Origin: Solirubrobacter sp963736505
GTDB lineage: Bacteria; Actinomycetota; Thermoleophilia; Solirubrobacterales; Solirubrobacteraceae
Assembly: GCA_963736505.1 (NCBI GenBank)
Contig: CAVTOZ010000003.1
Location: forward strand, 372,001 to 436,000
DNA length: 64,000 bases
Direction of reading: 5' to 3'
Positions 8,592-15,584 of this stretch are shown one piece after another. The notes under the pieces were generated by a model that was given only the letters and a program-made list of their open reading frames with translations, ran no database searches and had not been told where the DNA came from. The position numbers were made by a program, and so were the translations under genes. How positions within the stretch are numbered: the first letter of the stretch is position 1; each line of letters begins with the position of its first letter.

Positions 8592-9574
8592 ACGACACGC
8601 GGCTGCAGTCGGAGTTCGAGGCGCTGACCGAGGCGCTGCGGGGAGAGCTGCAGGTGCACTGCTATCGGATCGTGGGCTCGGTGCAGGACGCGGAGGATCT
8701 CGTGCAGGAGACGCTCGTGGCGGCGTGGCGCGGGCTTGACGGCTTCGAGGGTCGCGCGTCGCTGCGTTCGTGGCTGTACCGGATCGCGACCAACCGCTGC
8801 CTGAATCACCTGCGCGACCGCGGGCGGCGGCTGCCGCAGCTCCCGGCGCCCGTCGAGCCGATCCCGCTCCCGCCGGAGCCTTCGCGCATGCGTGAGCCCG
8901 TGTGGCTGGAGCCGTATCCGGGCGTGCTGCTGGAGGGTGTCGCCGACCGCGGTCTGGAGCCGGACGCGCGTTACGAGCAGCGAGAGGCGATCGGGCTCGC
9001 CTTCATGGTCGCCCTGCAGCGGCTTCCGCCGCGGCAGCGTGCGGTGCTCGTGCTGCGCGACGTGCTCGGCTTCCGCGCCGCCGAGGTCGCAGAGATGCTC
9101 GACACGACCGACGTCGCGGTCAACCGGCTGCTGCACCGGGCGCGGCGGGCGATGGAGCCGAGAGCGCTTGTCGACGCGCCGCTGCCCGGCTCGCCCGAGG
9201 AGCGCGCGCTGGTCGCGCGCTTCGCGACCGCGTTCCAGTCGGGCGACGTGCCGGGCGTGATCGCGCTGCTGACCGACGACGCGCTGATGACGATGCCGCC
9301 GGAGGCCGCCGAGTACGTCGGCCCGGAGGCGATCCGCCGCTTCCTGTCGACCGTGCCCGCGGCCGGCTCGCTCGAGCGCTTCCGGCTGATCCCGACGCGC
9401 GCCAACGGCCAGCCCGCGTTCGGCTGCTACCTCAAGGATCCTCATACTCCGATCGCGCGGGCATACGGCCTCATGGTCCTCACGCTTCGCGAGGACCGTA
9501 TCGCTGCCCTGGCGGGCTTTGCGGACACCGCGGTGTTCGCGGCCTTCGGGCTCCCGCGGACGCTGAAGGAGTAG
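8588..9574 (+). CDS. ECF sigma factor with C-terminal SnoaL-like domain (SigG/TIGR02960-like)
   Basis: 328 residues from GTG. Sigma region 2 (LQVHCYRIVGSVQDAEDLVQ, then SLRSWLYRIATNRCLNHLRD) is followed by the linker WLEPYPGVLLEG and ARYEQREAIGLAFM. Region 4 follows (LPPRQRAVLVLRDVLGFRAA, then MLDTTDVAVNRLLHRARR). Residues about 205-325 are an NTF2-like domain with ANGQPAFGCYL, a mark of this ECF group. Such factors have no classical membrane anti-sigma; the C-terminal domain is thought to control activity. It is co-translated with the broken SnoaL gene, and the TfoX-like gene follows 4 nt downstream. A paralog lies at 43831-44799. Confidence 0.92.
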   Translation: MNDTRLQSEFEALTEALRGELQVHCYRIVGSVQDAEDLVQETLVAAWRGLDGFEGRASLRSWLYRIATNRCLNHLRDRGRRLPQLPAPVEPIPLPPEPSRMREPVWLEPYPGVLLEGVADRGLEPDARYEQREAIGLAFMVALQRLPPRQRAVLVLRDVLGFRAAEVAEMLDTTDVAVNRLLHRARRAMEPRALVDAPLPGSPEERALVARFATAFQSGDVPGVIALLTDDALMTMPPEAAEYVGPEAIRRFLSTVPAAGSLERFRLIPTRANGQPAFGCYLKDPHTPIARAYGLMVLTLREDRIAALAGFADTAVFAAFGLPRTLKE

Positions 9575-9578
9575 CGCG

Positions 9579-9923
9579 ATGGCGTACTCCGAAGAGCTCG
9601 CCGGCCGTGTGCGCACGGTGCTCGCCGACCGCGGCGACCTCGCCGAACGGCCGATGTTCGGGGGACTGACGTTCATGGTGGCCGGCCACATGTGCTGCGG
9701 CGTGCACGGCGACGAGCTGATCGTGCGCCTTCACCCCGACGACGAGCGCGAAGCGCTCTCGCGCCCGCACGCGCGCCCGATGGACTTCACGGCGCGGCCG
9801 ATGCGCGGGTTCGTGACGGTCGCGCCGAGCGGCCTGGACGGCGATGCGCTCGAGCGCTGGGTCCGTCAGGCGGTCGCGCACGCCGAGGCACAGCCGCCCA
9901 AGCGAAAGGCAGTCAAGACATGA
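9579..9923 (+). CDS. TfoX N-terminal domain protein
   Basis: 114 residues: EELAGRVRTVLADRGDLAER, PMFGGLTFMVAGHMCCGVHG, DELIVRLHPDDEREAL, then ARPMDFTARPMRGFVTV. This is the stand-alone TfoX/Sxy N-terminal domain. In gammaproteobacteria the domain belongs to a competence regulator; in actinobacteria such small proteins have no established role and often sit next to ECF sigma or SRPBCC genes, as here. Its ATG is 4 nt after the sigma stop and its own stop overlaps the next ATG (ATGA), so it belongs to the sigma operon. Confidence 0.85.
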   Translation: MAYSEELAGRVRTVLADRGDLAERPMFGGLTFMVAGHMCCGVHGDELIVRLHPDDEREALSRPHARPMDFTARPMRGFVTVAPSGLDGDALERWVRQAVAHAEAQPPKRKAVKT

Positions 9924-10320
9924 GCGGGGTACGGATTGCCGACGAGCTCCGCGTCGACGCGCCGAACGGCATCGTGTGGCACGCGATCGAAGACCCGTCG
10001 ACCCACGCCGTCTGGCACCCATTCGTCAACGCGATCGCCGGCAGCCACGAGCTGCACGAGGTCCGGTGCATGTCGGCAGGAAGCAGGGAACCACGACCGA
10101 GCGCTGCGTCGAGCGCGACGAGGGCGCAAGAATCACGTGGGCGGTCCTGGAGGACTCCACTGGCTTTGGCCGGATGGTCTCCGGATGGCGCTCCGGCTTC
10201 ACGCTAACCGAACGCGACGGCGCGACGATCGTGACCGCGGAGAGCACGTTCAGCCCGAACGAGGCGCTCGTGCGGATGGCCGACCGCACCGCGCGGACGG
10301 GGGCGGAGCCGGCTAGATAG
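9920..10320 (+). pseudogene. SRPBCC (START-like) protein, frameshifted and probably truncated
   Basis: Starts inside ATGA at the end of the TfoX-like gene. The first frame gives IADELRVDAPNGIVWHAIED, then THAVWHPFVNAIAG. Near 10070 the sense jumps to the -1 frame: GRKQGTTTERCVERDEGARI, TWAVLEDSTGFGRMVSGWRS, GFTLTERDGATIVTAESTF. The order matches the helix-grip fold of polyketide-cyclase/SRPBCC proteins. The usual C-terminal helix is missing: the frame ends RTARTGAEPAR at 10320. Fourth member of the SnoaL-sigma-TfoX-SRPBCC operon. Confidence 0.65.
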
Positions 10321-10540
10321 GCGGAATGACAGTCACGTCGAGGACGTTGAATTGCGCGCCGCCGAGGCCGGCGTGGCCGTTGTAGAGGATCGCGGGCGCG
10401 CCGCCTGACGTGAGGCCCGACACGATGACGCGGCTGTGGGCTTGACCGAGCATCGCTGCAAGCGCCGGACTCGCGGCGGCGACCACGCCGGCGAGGGCGA
10501 CGGCGGCGACAGTGGTTGCGCGACGGACGGGGCGGTTCAT
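10313..10540 (-). CDS. small putative secreted protein, 75 aa
   Basis: The N-terminus RPVRRATTVAAVALAGVVAA followed by ASPALAAM is a good Sec signal peptide with an ALA cleavage site. The mature part (about 45 aa: HSRVIVSGLTSGGAPAILYN, then AQFNVLDVTVIPPI) has no recognised motif and no cysteines. It converges on the SRPBCC gene with an 8-nt overlap. It could be a truncated N-terminus of a longer exported protein. Confidence 0.4.
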   Translation of the reverse strand: MNRPVRRATTVAAVALAGVVAAASPALAAMLGQAHSRVIVSGLTSGGAPAILYNGHAGLGGAQFNVLDVTVIPPI

Positions 10541-10591
10541 GACGCGACGCTACGGACCTCCGAACGTCGACGCCTCACCCGGGCGGCTGAA

Positions 10592-11038
10592 TCAGCTCAC
10601 CCGCTGCGCGAGCTTGTCGAAGGCGGCATTCCAGCCGGCCTCGGCGTGGCGGCTCTCCGCGTACGGGCCGTCGGTCAGGGTCATGCGCGTCTTGGTGCCG
10701 TGGTCGTGGAGCTCGACGCGCGTGACGGTTGGCTCGTGCATGCCCATGTGCGGCATCGGGTCCGAGCGCAGGACGAGGAGCTCCGGTTCGACGAGCTCGA
10801 TGATCTCGTAGCCGATCGCGAATTCGGCGCCGTTGTCGCGCCGGACCATCGTGAGCTCGTAGCGGCCGCCGACGCGCAGGTCGATGCGGATCTTCTCGCG
10901 CGGTGTGTCGAACTGCTCGGGGCCGTACCAAGCGGCGACCTCGTCCGGGTCCGTCCACGCCCGGAAGACGGTCTCACGCGGCGCATCGAAGATGCGGGTG
11001 ATCAGGACCTCGCGGGCGGAGGCGGCGGCATCACTCAT
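10592..11038 (-). CDS. AHSA1/SRPBCC-domain protein
   Basis: 148 residues: VLITRIFDAPRETVFRAWTD, DEVAAWYGPEQFDTP, GGRYELTMVRRDNG, MTLTDGPYAESRHAEAGWN, and a C-terminal helix. This is a complete AHSA1-type START-like protein, a fold that binds hydrophobic ligands. Its start overlaps the stop of the ArsR gene by 8 nt; ArsR followed by AHSA1 is a very common actinobacterial pair in which the AHSA1 protein is presumed to handle or sense the ligand of the system. Confidence 0.9.
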   Translation of the reverse strand: MSDAAASAREVLITRIFDAPRETVFRAWTDPDEVAAWYGPEQFDTPREKIRIDLRVGGRYELTMVRRDNGAEFAIGYEIIELVEPELLVLRSDPMPHMGMHEPTVTRVELHDHGTKTRMTLTDGPYAESRHAEAGWNAAFDKLAQRVS

Positions 11039-11363
11039 TCGGGGTCTCCTTTCGCTGCAGGTGCGCTTCGAGTTGATCCACTCGGGCCTCCCAGGTGCGC
11101 TTGCGCGATTGCATCCACTCGACCGCCTCGTCCAGCGGCTCGGCCTGCATCCGGCTCGGGCGCCATTGCGCCTCGCGGCTGCGGACGATCAGTCCCGCGC
11201 GCTCGAGAACTTTGAGGTGGCGCGAGATCGCCGGCAGGCTCATCGGGAAGGGCTCGGCGAGCTCGATCACGGTCGCCTCGCCCTCGGCGAGGCGGGTGAG
11301 GATCGATCGGCGCGTCGGATCGGCGAGCGCGGCGAACGTCAGGCTGAGCTGGTCGGCAGGCAC
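11031..11363 (-). CDS. ArsR-family transcriptional regulator
   Basis: 110 residues from a GTG at 11361-11363. The winged HTH is clear: FAALADPTRRSILTRLAEGE, then MSLPAISRHLKVLERAGLIV, then the wing RSREAQWRPSRMQ. The cysteine metal box of true ArsR repressors (ELCVCDL-type) is absent, so it belongs to the non-metal group paired with AHSA1 proteins. It heads the two-gene operon with the AHSA1 gene. The 12-bp palindrome at 11374-11385 lies just before the start and fits autoregulation. Confidence 0.92.
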   Translation of the reverse strand: MPADQLSLTFAALADPTRRSILTRLAEGEATVIELAEPFPMSLPAISRHLKVLERAGLIVRSREAQWRPSRMQAEPLDEAVEWMQSRKRTWEARVDQLEAHLQRKETPNE

Positions 11364-11373
11364 GTAACAGGTC

Positions 11374-11385
11374 CGTTAATTAACG
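11374..11385. promoter_or_regulatory. candidate ArsR operator
   Basis: CGTTAATTAACG is a perfect 12-bp palindrome in the only AT-rich patch of this region, 11 to 22 bases before the GTG of the ArsR gene. A second AT-rich half (GCATTAAAT) lies alongside at 11390-11398. Position and symmetry fit the operator of the adjacent ArsR dimer overlapping its promoter. Confidence 0.55.
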
Positions 11386-11437
11386 TATGCATTAAATAGC
11401 ACGGCGCGCGGGGAAAGGCAAGCGGAGGGAGGGCCCC

Positions 11438-11812
11438 GTGCCGCAGTCGCCCGGCGAGGACTGTCGCCCCACGCTGGCCTGCCAAGCGGCCGCCCAGCAG
11501 CTCGCCAGCCGCGCCCGTCGGCGCGTGCGCGACTCGCCGGAGCCCGACCGTGACCTCGCTCGGCAAAGAAGCGTCGTCGACGCGTTCTTCGCCGCCTCGC
11601 GCGATGGCGACTTCGACGCCCTCCTCGAGGTGCTCGACCCCGATGTCGAACTGCGGAACGATGGCGGCATTCTGCGCGCAGAATCCTCACGCGTGCAGTC
11701 GGTGTCGGGCTTCACCGTCACTGGCGGGAAGATCGTCCAGATCGATGCTCTTCTCGACCCGGAGCGTCTCGCGCAGCTCGATCTCAGCGTCCCGCCGATC
11801 ACGGACAGCTGA
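11438..11812 (+). pseudogene. C-terminal remnant of a SigJ-type (ECF41-like) sigma factor
   Basis: The frame holds AAAQQLASRARRRVRDSPEP, the end of region 4 of SigJ-type ECF factors. It is followed by RQRSVVDAFFAASRDGDFDA, LLEVLDPDVELRND, and after an internal deletion GFTVTGGKIVQIDALLDPER. These are characteristic pieces of the SnoaL-like tail of SigJ. Sigma region 2 and most of region 4 are absent and the middle of the tail is missing. It is open from an ATG but is not a functional sigma factor. Confidence 0.65.
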
Positions 11813-11833
11813 CACATGCGCCCATTGTCTGGT

Positions 11834-11851
11834 AAGTTAGCCTACTCACTA
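11834..11851. promoter_or_regulatory. degenerate TetR operator-like site before the YCII gene
   Basis: AAGTTAGCCTACTCACTA matches 13 of 18 positions of the perfect palindrome AAGTTAGTGGACTAACTT found before the efflux operon (14332-14349). It lies about 25 bases before the ATG of the YCII-like gene. The TetR encoded at 12230-12793 could bind here too. Confidence 0.35.
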
Positions 11852-11875
11852 CAGCGCTCGCCCGGAGGCGATCCG

Positions 11876-12220
11876 ATGAGATTCGTGCTGCAGGTCTTCT
11901 TCAATGGCGCCCAGGCCCGGCTCGAGCAGCTCCCCGAGGACGAGCGGCGCGCGATCGTCGATGAGTACGTCGCCTTCTTCCAGACCTCGGCGGTCCAGGA
12001 CGGTAACCAGTTGCAGTCGCCCACGACCGCCATCACGGTGCGGGTTCGCGACGGCGAGACGGTCGCTGCGCCGGGGCCGTTTGCTCCGGAGGTGGAGCCG
12101 CTCGGCGGGTACTACCTCGTGGACGCGAGAGACCTCGGTGCTGCCGTCGCTCTCGCGGCGCGGGTTCCGGCCGCCAGGATGGGTGGGGCCGTGGAAGTGC
12201 GGCCCGTCGTCGAGCGGTAG
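11876..12220 (+). CDS. YCII/DGPF-domain protein
   Basis: 114 residues if started at the ATG at 11876, which has GGAGG eight bases upstream; the longer frame from 11816 is less likely. MRFVLQVFFNGAQARLEQLP, EDERRAIVDEYVAFF, VRDGETVAAPGPFAPEVEPL and GGYYLVDARDLGAAVALAAR form the YCII-related ferredoxin-like fold. Such proteins often accompany ECF sigma factors; here the SigJ remnant lies just upstream. No enzyme activity is established. Confidence 0.82.
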   Translation: MRFVLQVFFNGAQARLEQLPEDERRAIVDEYVAFFQTSAVQDGNQLQSPTTAITVRVRDGETVAAPGPFAPEVEPLGGYYLVDARDLGAAVALAARVPAARMGGAVEVRPVVER

Positions 12221-12229
12221 CCGGACCGC

Positions 12230-12793
12230 TTAGAGCTCGTCGATCCACCGATCGAGCCGCTGCACCTCGCGTCGCATGATGTCGGGGTCCTGCAGCACGT
12301 CCGCGAGGAGCGCGGCGCCTTGGATGCCGGCGAGCAGTGTGGTGGCATGGCCGCGTGCGTCTTGTTGGCCGAGTTGGCGGAATTGCGTCTCGCTCCAGTC
12401 CAGCAGCTCTTCCAGCAGCCCGGCGGCGTTCGGCGCCAGGCTGGGGTGAGTCTTGCGGAGCGCGGATGCGAGGCATCCGACCGTGCAGCCGTGTTCGACG
12501 ACCTGGTCGGCCGACGCGGCCCAGCTCGCGGCGAGCCCTTTGAGGCGCGCTCGCGAGTCGCGGTGGTGGTCGAGCTCGGAGAGCAGCGCGCGCACCTCGC
12601 CGCGCCGGTGCTCCACCAGCGCGGCGAGCAGCTCCTCGCGAGTCTTGAAGTAGTAGTAGACATTGCCGGGCGCCACGTTGGCGGCTCGAGCGATCTGGGC
12701 GAGCGTCGGGGTCTCGATGCCGTGGCGATCCACCAACTCGGCGGCCGCGGCGACCAGCCGCTCGCGCTTGGCTGGATGGGTGATCCAGATCAC
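12230..12793 (-). CDS. TetR-family repressor of the efflux operon
   Basis: 187 residues. The N-terminal HTH is LVDRHGIETPTLAQIARAAN followed by VAPGNVYYYFKTREELLAAL. The ligand-binding half contains EHGCTVGCLASALRK and ends EVQRLDRWIDEL. It is the second gene of an operon, 4 nt after the MFS pump stop, so pump and regulator are made together from the promoter at about 14290-14350, where two palindromes lie. Probably a repressor released by a pump substrate. A paralog is encoded at 14761-15342. Confidence 0.9.
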   Translation of the reverse strand: MIWITHPAKRERLVAAAAELVDRHGIETPTLAQIARAANVAPGNVYYYFKTREELLAALVEHRRGEVRALLSELDHHRDSRARLKGLAASWAASADQVVEHGCTVGCLASALRKTHPSLAPNAAGLLEELLDWSETQFRQLGQQDARGHATTLLAGIQGAALLADVLQDPDIMRREVQRLDRWIDEL

Positions 12794-12796
12794 GGG

Positions 12797-14272
12797 TCAG
12801 GCGGTCTCGGTCGCCGGTTCCGCCATGATCTCGAGGGACGGCGCGGCCGCCTGCTCGCCGTGGGTGTTCGGGGAGCGGAGGGCGATGAGCGCGGCGGCGG
12901 CCAGGAAGATCGCGGCGAGGAGCAACGCGTCCTGGAAGCCGGCGGTGAGCGCCTCGGGCTGGGAGGCGTGCGCGGCGAGCCGGTCGGCCGTGGTCGAGGT
13001 CGCGACCGCGGTGAAGATCGCCACGCCGAGGGCGCCGCCGAGCCACATCGATGAGTTGATCAGCGCGGCGGCGAGGCCGGCCTTGTCCGGGGACACGCCG
13101 TTCTGGGCGGCGGTGGTGGCCCCGACCAGCACGGGGCCGAGGCCGAGCGACGTGAGTGTGAGGGCGGGGAGGATGTTGGACCAGTAGGAGCCGTCGACCG
13201 GGATCTTCGAGAGCCAGAAGATGCCGCCGGCGCCGAGCGTCGCGCCGGCGACGATCACCGGGCGCGTACCGACCTTGCCGAGCAGGCTCGTCGCGACCCC
13301 TGCGGAGATCACGACGCCGAAGCACGGCGCCAGGTACCCGGCGCCGGACTCGAACTGACTCAGCCCGAGCACGTTCTGCATGTAGAGCGTGATCAGGAGG
13401 AACATCGTGTAGAAGCCGGCCATCGCGGTGACCATCGTCACGTCGGCGGCGAGGAGGCCCTTGACCCGGAAGATCGAGAACGGGAAGACGGGGTGGCGAT
13501 GCCTGGCCTCGTAGCCGGCGAAGATGGCGAGCAGCACGCCGGCGCCGGCGAAGCCCGCGATGGTCCGGGCGGCGCCCCAGCCGGCGTCGGGCGCCTCGAC
13601 GATCGTGTACACGAGCAGCAGCATCCCGGCGGTGACCAGCAGGGCGCCGAGGACGTCGAGGCTCTCGCGTTGCTCGACCTTTTCGTCGGCGGGCACGAGC
13701 CGGAAGATCGCGCGGAGGATCAGCGCCGCGGCGGGAAGGTTGACGAAGAACACCCAGCGCCAGTCGATGAAGTCGGTGATCACGCCGCCGAGAAACACGC
13801 CGAACGCCGATGCAAGCCCGCCGACCGCGCCCCATGCGCCCAATGCCTTGATGCGGTCGCCGGGCTCGCTGAACGTCGTGGTCAGGATCGAGAGCGCGGC
13901 GGGGATCATCATCGCCGCGCCTGAGCCCTGGATCATGCGAGCGAGGATCAGCACGGTGTCATCGGGCGCAAGGCCCGCGGCGAGCGACGAGACCGCGAAG
14001 AGCACGGTGCCGGAGACGAGCAGGCGCCTGCGGCCGAAGAGGTCGGCGGCGCGGCCGCCGAGCAGCATCAGCCCGCCGTAGGTGAGCAGGTAGCCGCTCA
14101 GGACCCACTGCAGGTTCTGGATCGTGAATCCGAGATCGGCGCTGATCGAGGGCAGCGCGACGTTGACGATCGACGCGTCGACGAAGTCGAGGAACGCGAC
14201 GGCGAGCAGCAGCAGCAGGATCTGCTTGCCGCGCTTGGTGTCGAGAACCGGCGTGACTGCGGGTGGGGACAT
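12797..14272 (-). CDS. MFS drug/solute efflux pump, DHA2 (EmrB/QacA) family
   Basis: 491 residues with about 14 membrane helices. Marks of the DHA2 family are FLDFVDASIVNVALPSISAD in TM1, the motif-A region RAADLFGRRRLLVSG, and the TM4-5 segment ARMIQGSGAAMMIPAALSIL. Residues of motif C (GAVGGLASAFGVFLGGVITD) make it a proton-driven exporter. It heads the operon with the TetR gene and is preceded by two perfect inverted repeats. Substrate unknown. Confidence 0.92.
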   Translation of the reverse strand: MSPPAVTPVLDTKRGKQILLLLLAVAFLDFVDASIVNVALPSISADLGFTIQNLQWVLSGYLLTYGGLMLLGGRAADLFGRRRLLVSGTVLFAVSSLAAGLAPDDTVLILARMIQGSGAAMMIPAALSILTTTFSEPGDRIKALGAWGAVGGLASAFGVFLGGVITDFIDWRWVFFVNLPAAALILRAIFRLVPADEKVEQRESLDVLGALLVTAGMLLLVYTIVEAPDAGWGAARTIAGFAGAGVLLAIFAGYEARHRHPVFPFSIFRVKGLLAADVTMVTAMAGFYTMFLLITLYMQNVLGLSQFESGAGYLAPCFGVVISAGVATSLLGKVGTRPVIVAGATLGAGGIFWLSKIPVDGSYWSNILPALTLTSLGLGPVLVGATTAAQNGVSPDKAGLAAALINSSMWLGGALGVAIFTAVATSTTADRLAAHASQPEALTAGFQDALLLAAIFLAAAALIALRSPNTHGEQAAAPSLEIMAEPATETA

Positions 14273-14286
14273 GGAACTCGCTCCTG

Positions 14287-14306
14287 AGTTAGTGAGATGA
14301 CTAACT
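14287..14306. promoter_or_regulatory. inverted repeat, candidate TetR operator O1
   Basis: AGTTAGTGAGATGACTAACT has 7-bp perfect arms separated by 6 bp, 15 bases before the ATG of the MFS pump. It shares its half-site AGTTAGT with the palindrome at 14332-14349. Confidence 0.7.
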
Positions 14307-14331
14307 TCTACACAGCTCCGCGCCGCTTCGC

Positions 14332-14349
14332 AAGTTAGTGGACTAACTT
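14332..14349. promoter_or_regulatory. palindrome, candidate TetR operator O2
   Basis: AAGTTAGTGGACTAACTT has 8-bp perfect arms around GG. The centres of O1 and O2 are 44 bp apart, about four helical turns, so two TetR dimers could bind on one face of the DNA around the pump promoter. Confidence 0.72.
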
Positions 14350-14520
14350 AATCTCTGCCGGTCGCGCTTGGCGTGGCCCTGAAACGAATCCACGACCAGG
14401 AGTCCTCATGGCACGTTCGGATCGACGTGCGCGCGTTCCGTGCGTCGGCCGACGGCCGCGGCCTGCCCGCCCACGTGATCGCCACGATCGTCGAGGCGTC
14501 GAGCCACCGCCGGTGCACTT

Positions 14521-14764
14521 CGCCGCTACGACGACGCGCGCCTGCTGATCGGCGTTGACCTCGTCAAAGACCCGGCGGTGATCGAGCTTGCCTACGACGA
14601 CGCCGCCGGCGTCACGAGCGCGTTCAACCGCAACGTCCTGCGCGTGCCGCACGCCTCGGCGACTGCGCGCCGACCTCGCCGCGGGCGGCCTCGAGCTCGA
14701 GCGGCTGCTGACCGACGAAGACCGGCTGTTCGGCCTCGCGATCTGCCGGCGAGCCCGATGCTAG
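14521..14764 (+). pseudogene. fossil resembling EgtD (ergothioneine methyltransferase)
   Basis: Frame 1 reads YDDARLLIGVDLVKDPAVIE, then LAYDDAAGVTSAFNRNVLR, a very good match in style to the SAM-binding region of EgtD-type histidine methyltransferases ('LLVGVDLVKDP...AYDDAAGVTAAFN'). After a frame jump and a large internal deletion, 14664-14764 reads LRADLAAGGLELERLLTDED and then RLFGLAICRRARC to a TAG, like the C-terminus of the same family. No start or substrate pocket remains. The family is my recognition from memory and should be tested. Confidence 0.55.
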
Positions 14765-15342
14765 GCGACGTCATCGATCCAGCGCCGGATCCTGCGGATC
14801 TCGCGGCGGAACAGCTCCTCATCGTGCAGCGTGCTCGACAGCAGCGCCGCGCCCTGGATCGACCCCAGCAGCGTCACGGCGAGCGCGGGCGCGTCACGGC
14901 GCCCGAGCTCGCGAAACTGCCCCTCCATCCAGTCCAGCAGCTCGCGGATCATCCGCGCGCCGTCAGCCGCAACCGCGTTGTCGTCCTTGCTCAGCTCGCA
15001 CGCCAGGCTGCCGATCGGGCAACCGTGCTCCTTGACCCGCGGGGCGGCCTCCGCCCAGGACCCGGCCAGCGCTTTCAACCGCGCCTTCGGCGTGCTGCGC
15101 CGGTCGAGCTCGCCGAGAAGTCTCCGGATCGAGTCGAGCCGCGACTCGATCACGGCATGGACCAGCTCGTCGCGGGTCTTGTAGTAGTAGTACACGTTGC
15201 CCGGAGGCACGTCCGCCCGTTCGGCGATCTGGGCAAGCGTCGTGCGCTGCACGCCCTGCTCGTAGATGAGCTCTCGGGCGCCGTCGATCAGCCGCTGGCG
15301 CTTCGGCGGCCGGGCTGCGGTGGCGGTCGGTGAGTCAGCCAT
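14761..15342 (-). CDS. TetR-family regulator (paralog of the pump repressor)
   Basis: 193 residues from the ATG at 15342, which has GGGAG eight bases upstream; the frame extends to 15396 without protein character. HTH: ELIYEQGVQRTTLAQIAERA, then VPPGNVYYYYKTRDELVHAV. The C-terminal half (EHGCPIGSLACELSK, EIRRIRRWIDDV) aligns closely with the TetR at 12230, so the two arose by duplication. It has no obvious partner gene: both neighbours are fossils. It may act on targets elsewhere. Confidence 0.88.
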   Translation of the reverse strand: MADSPTATAARPPKRQRLIDGARELIYEQGVQRTTLAQIAERADVPPGNVYYYYKTRDELVHAVIESRLDSIRRLLGELDRRSTPKARLKALAGSWAEAAPRVKEHGCPIGSLACELSKDDNAVAADGARMIRELLDWMEGQFRELGRRDAPALAVTLLGSIQGAALLSSTLHDEELFRREIRRIRRWIDDVA

Positions 15343-15393
15343 GTAACTGACTCCCACTCTAGAGGGCGGGCCGCCCGGACGGTCTGCGTCGGT

Positions 15394-15561
15394 CACACGG
15401 GCGTCGTCGAGTCGTACCGCTTCGACGCCGTGGCCGGCGGCGGGACGACCGTCAGCAACCGCGTCCGCGGCGGAGGGTTGCGCATCCTCTCGCCGCTGGT
15501 GCGCCGCAACGTCCAGCGCGATCTCGAGCGGCTGCGCGACGTGCTGGAGTCGCGACCGTAA
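15394..15561 (+). pseudogene. C-terminal remnant of an SRPBCC protein
   Basis: The frame from 15394 reads HTGVVESYRFDAVAGGGTTV, SNRVRGGGLRILSPLVRRNV, then QRDLERLRDVLESRP and TAA. This matches the last strands and C-terminal helix of SRPBCC/polyketide-cyclase proteins. The N-terminal part is missing upstream, where the TetR gene begins on the other strand. Probably a gene cut by an old rearrangement. Confidence 0.5.
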
Positions 15562-15584
15562 CGTTCCTCGGGCGTCGCTGGACC

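Noticed and set aside
15342..15396. Weak AGTTA-like half-site before the second TetR (near 15336-15352)
   Set aside because: Only part of one arm matches the pump operator, and it overlaps the ribosome site; not enough to call.
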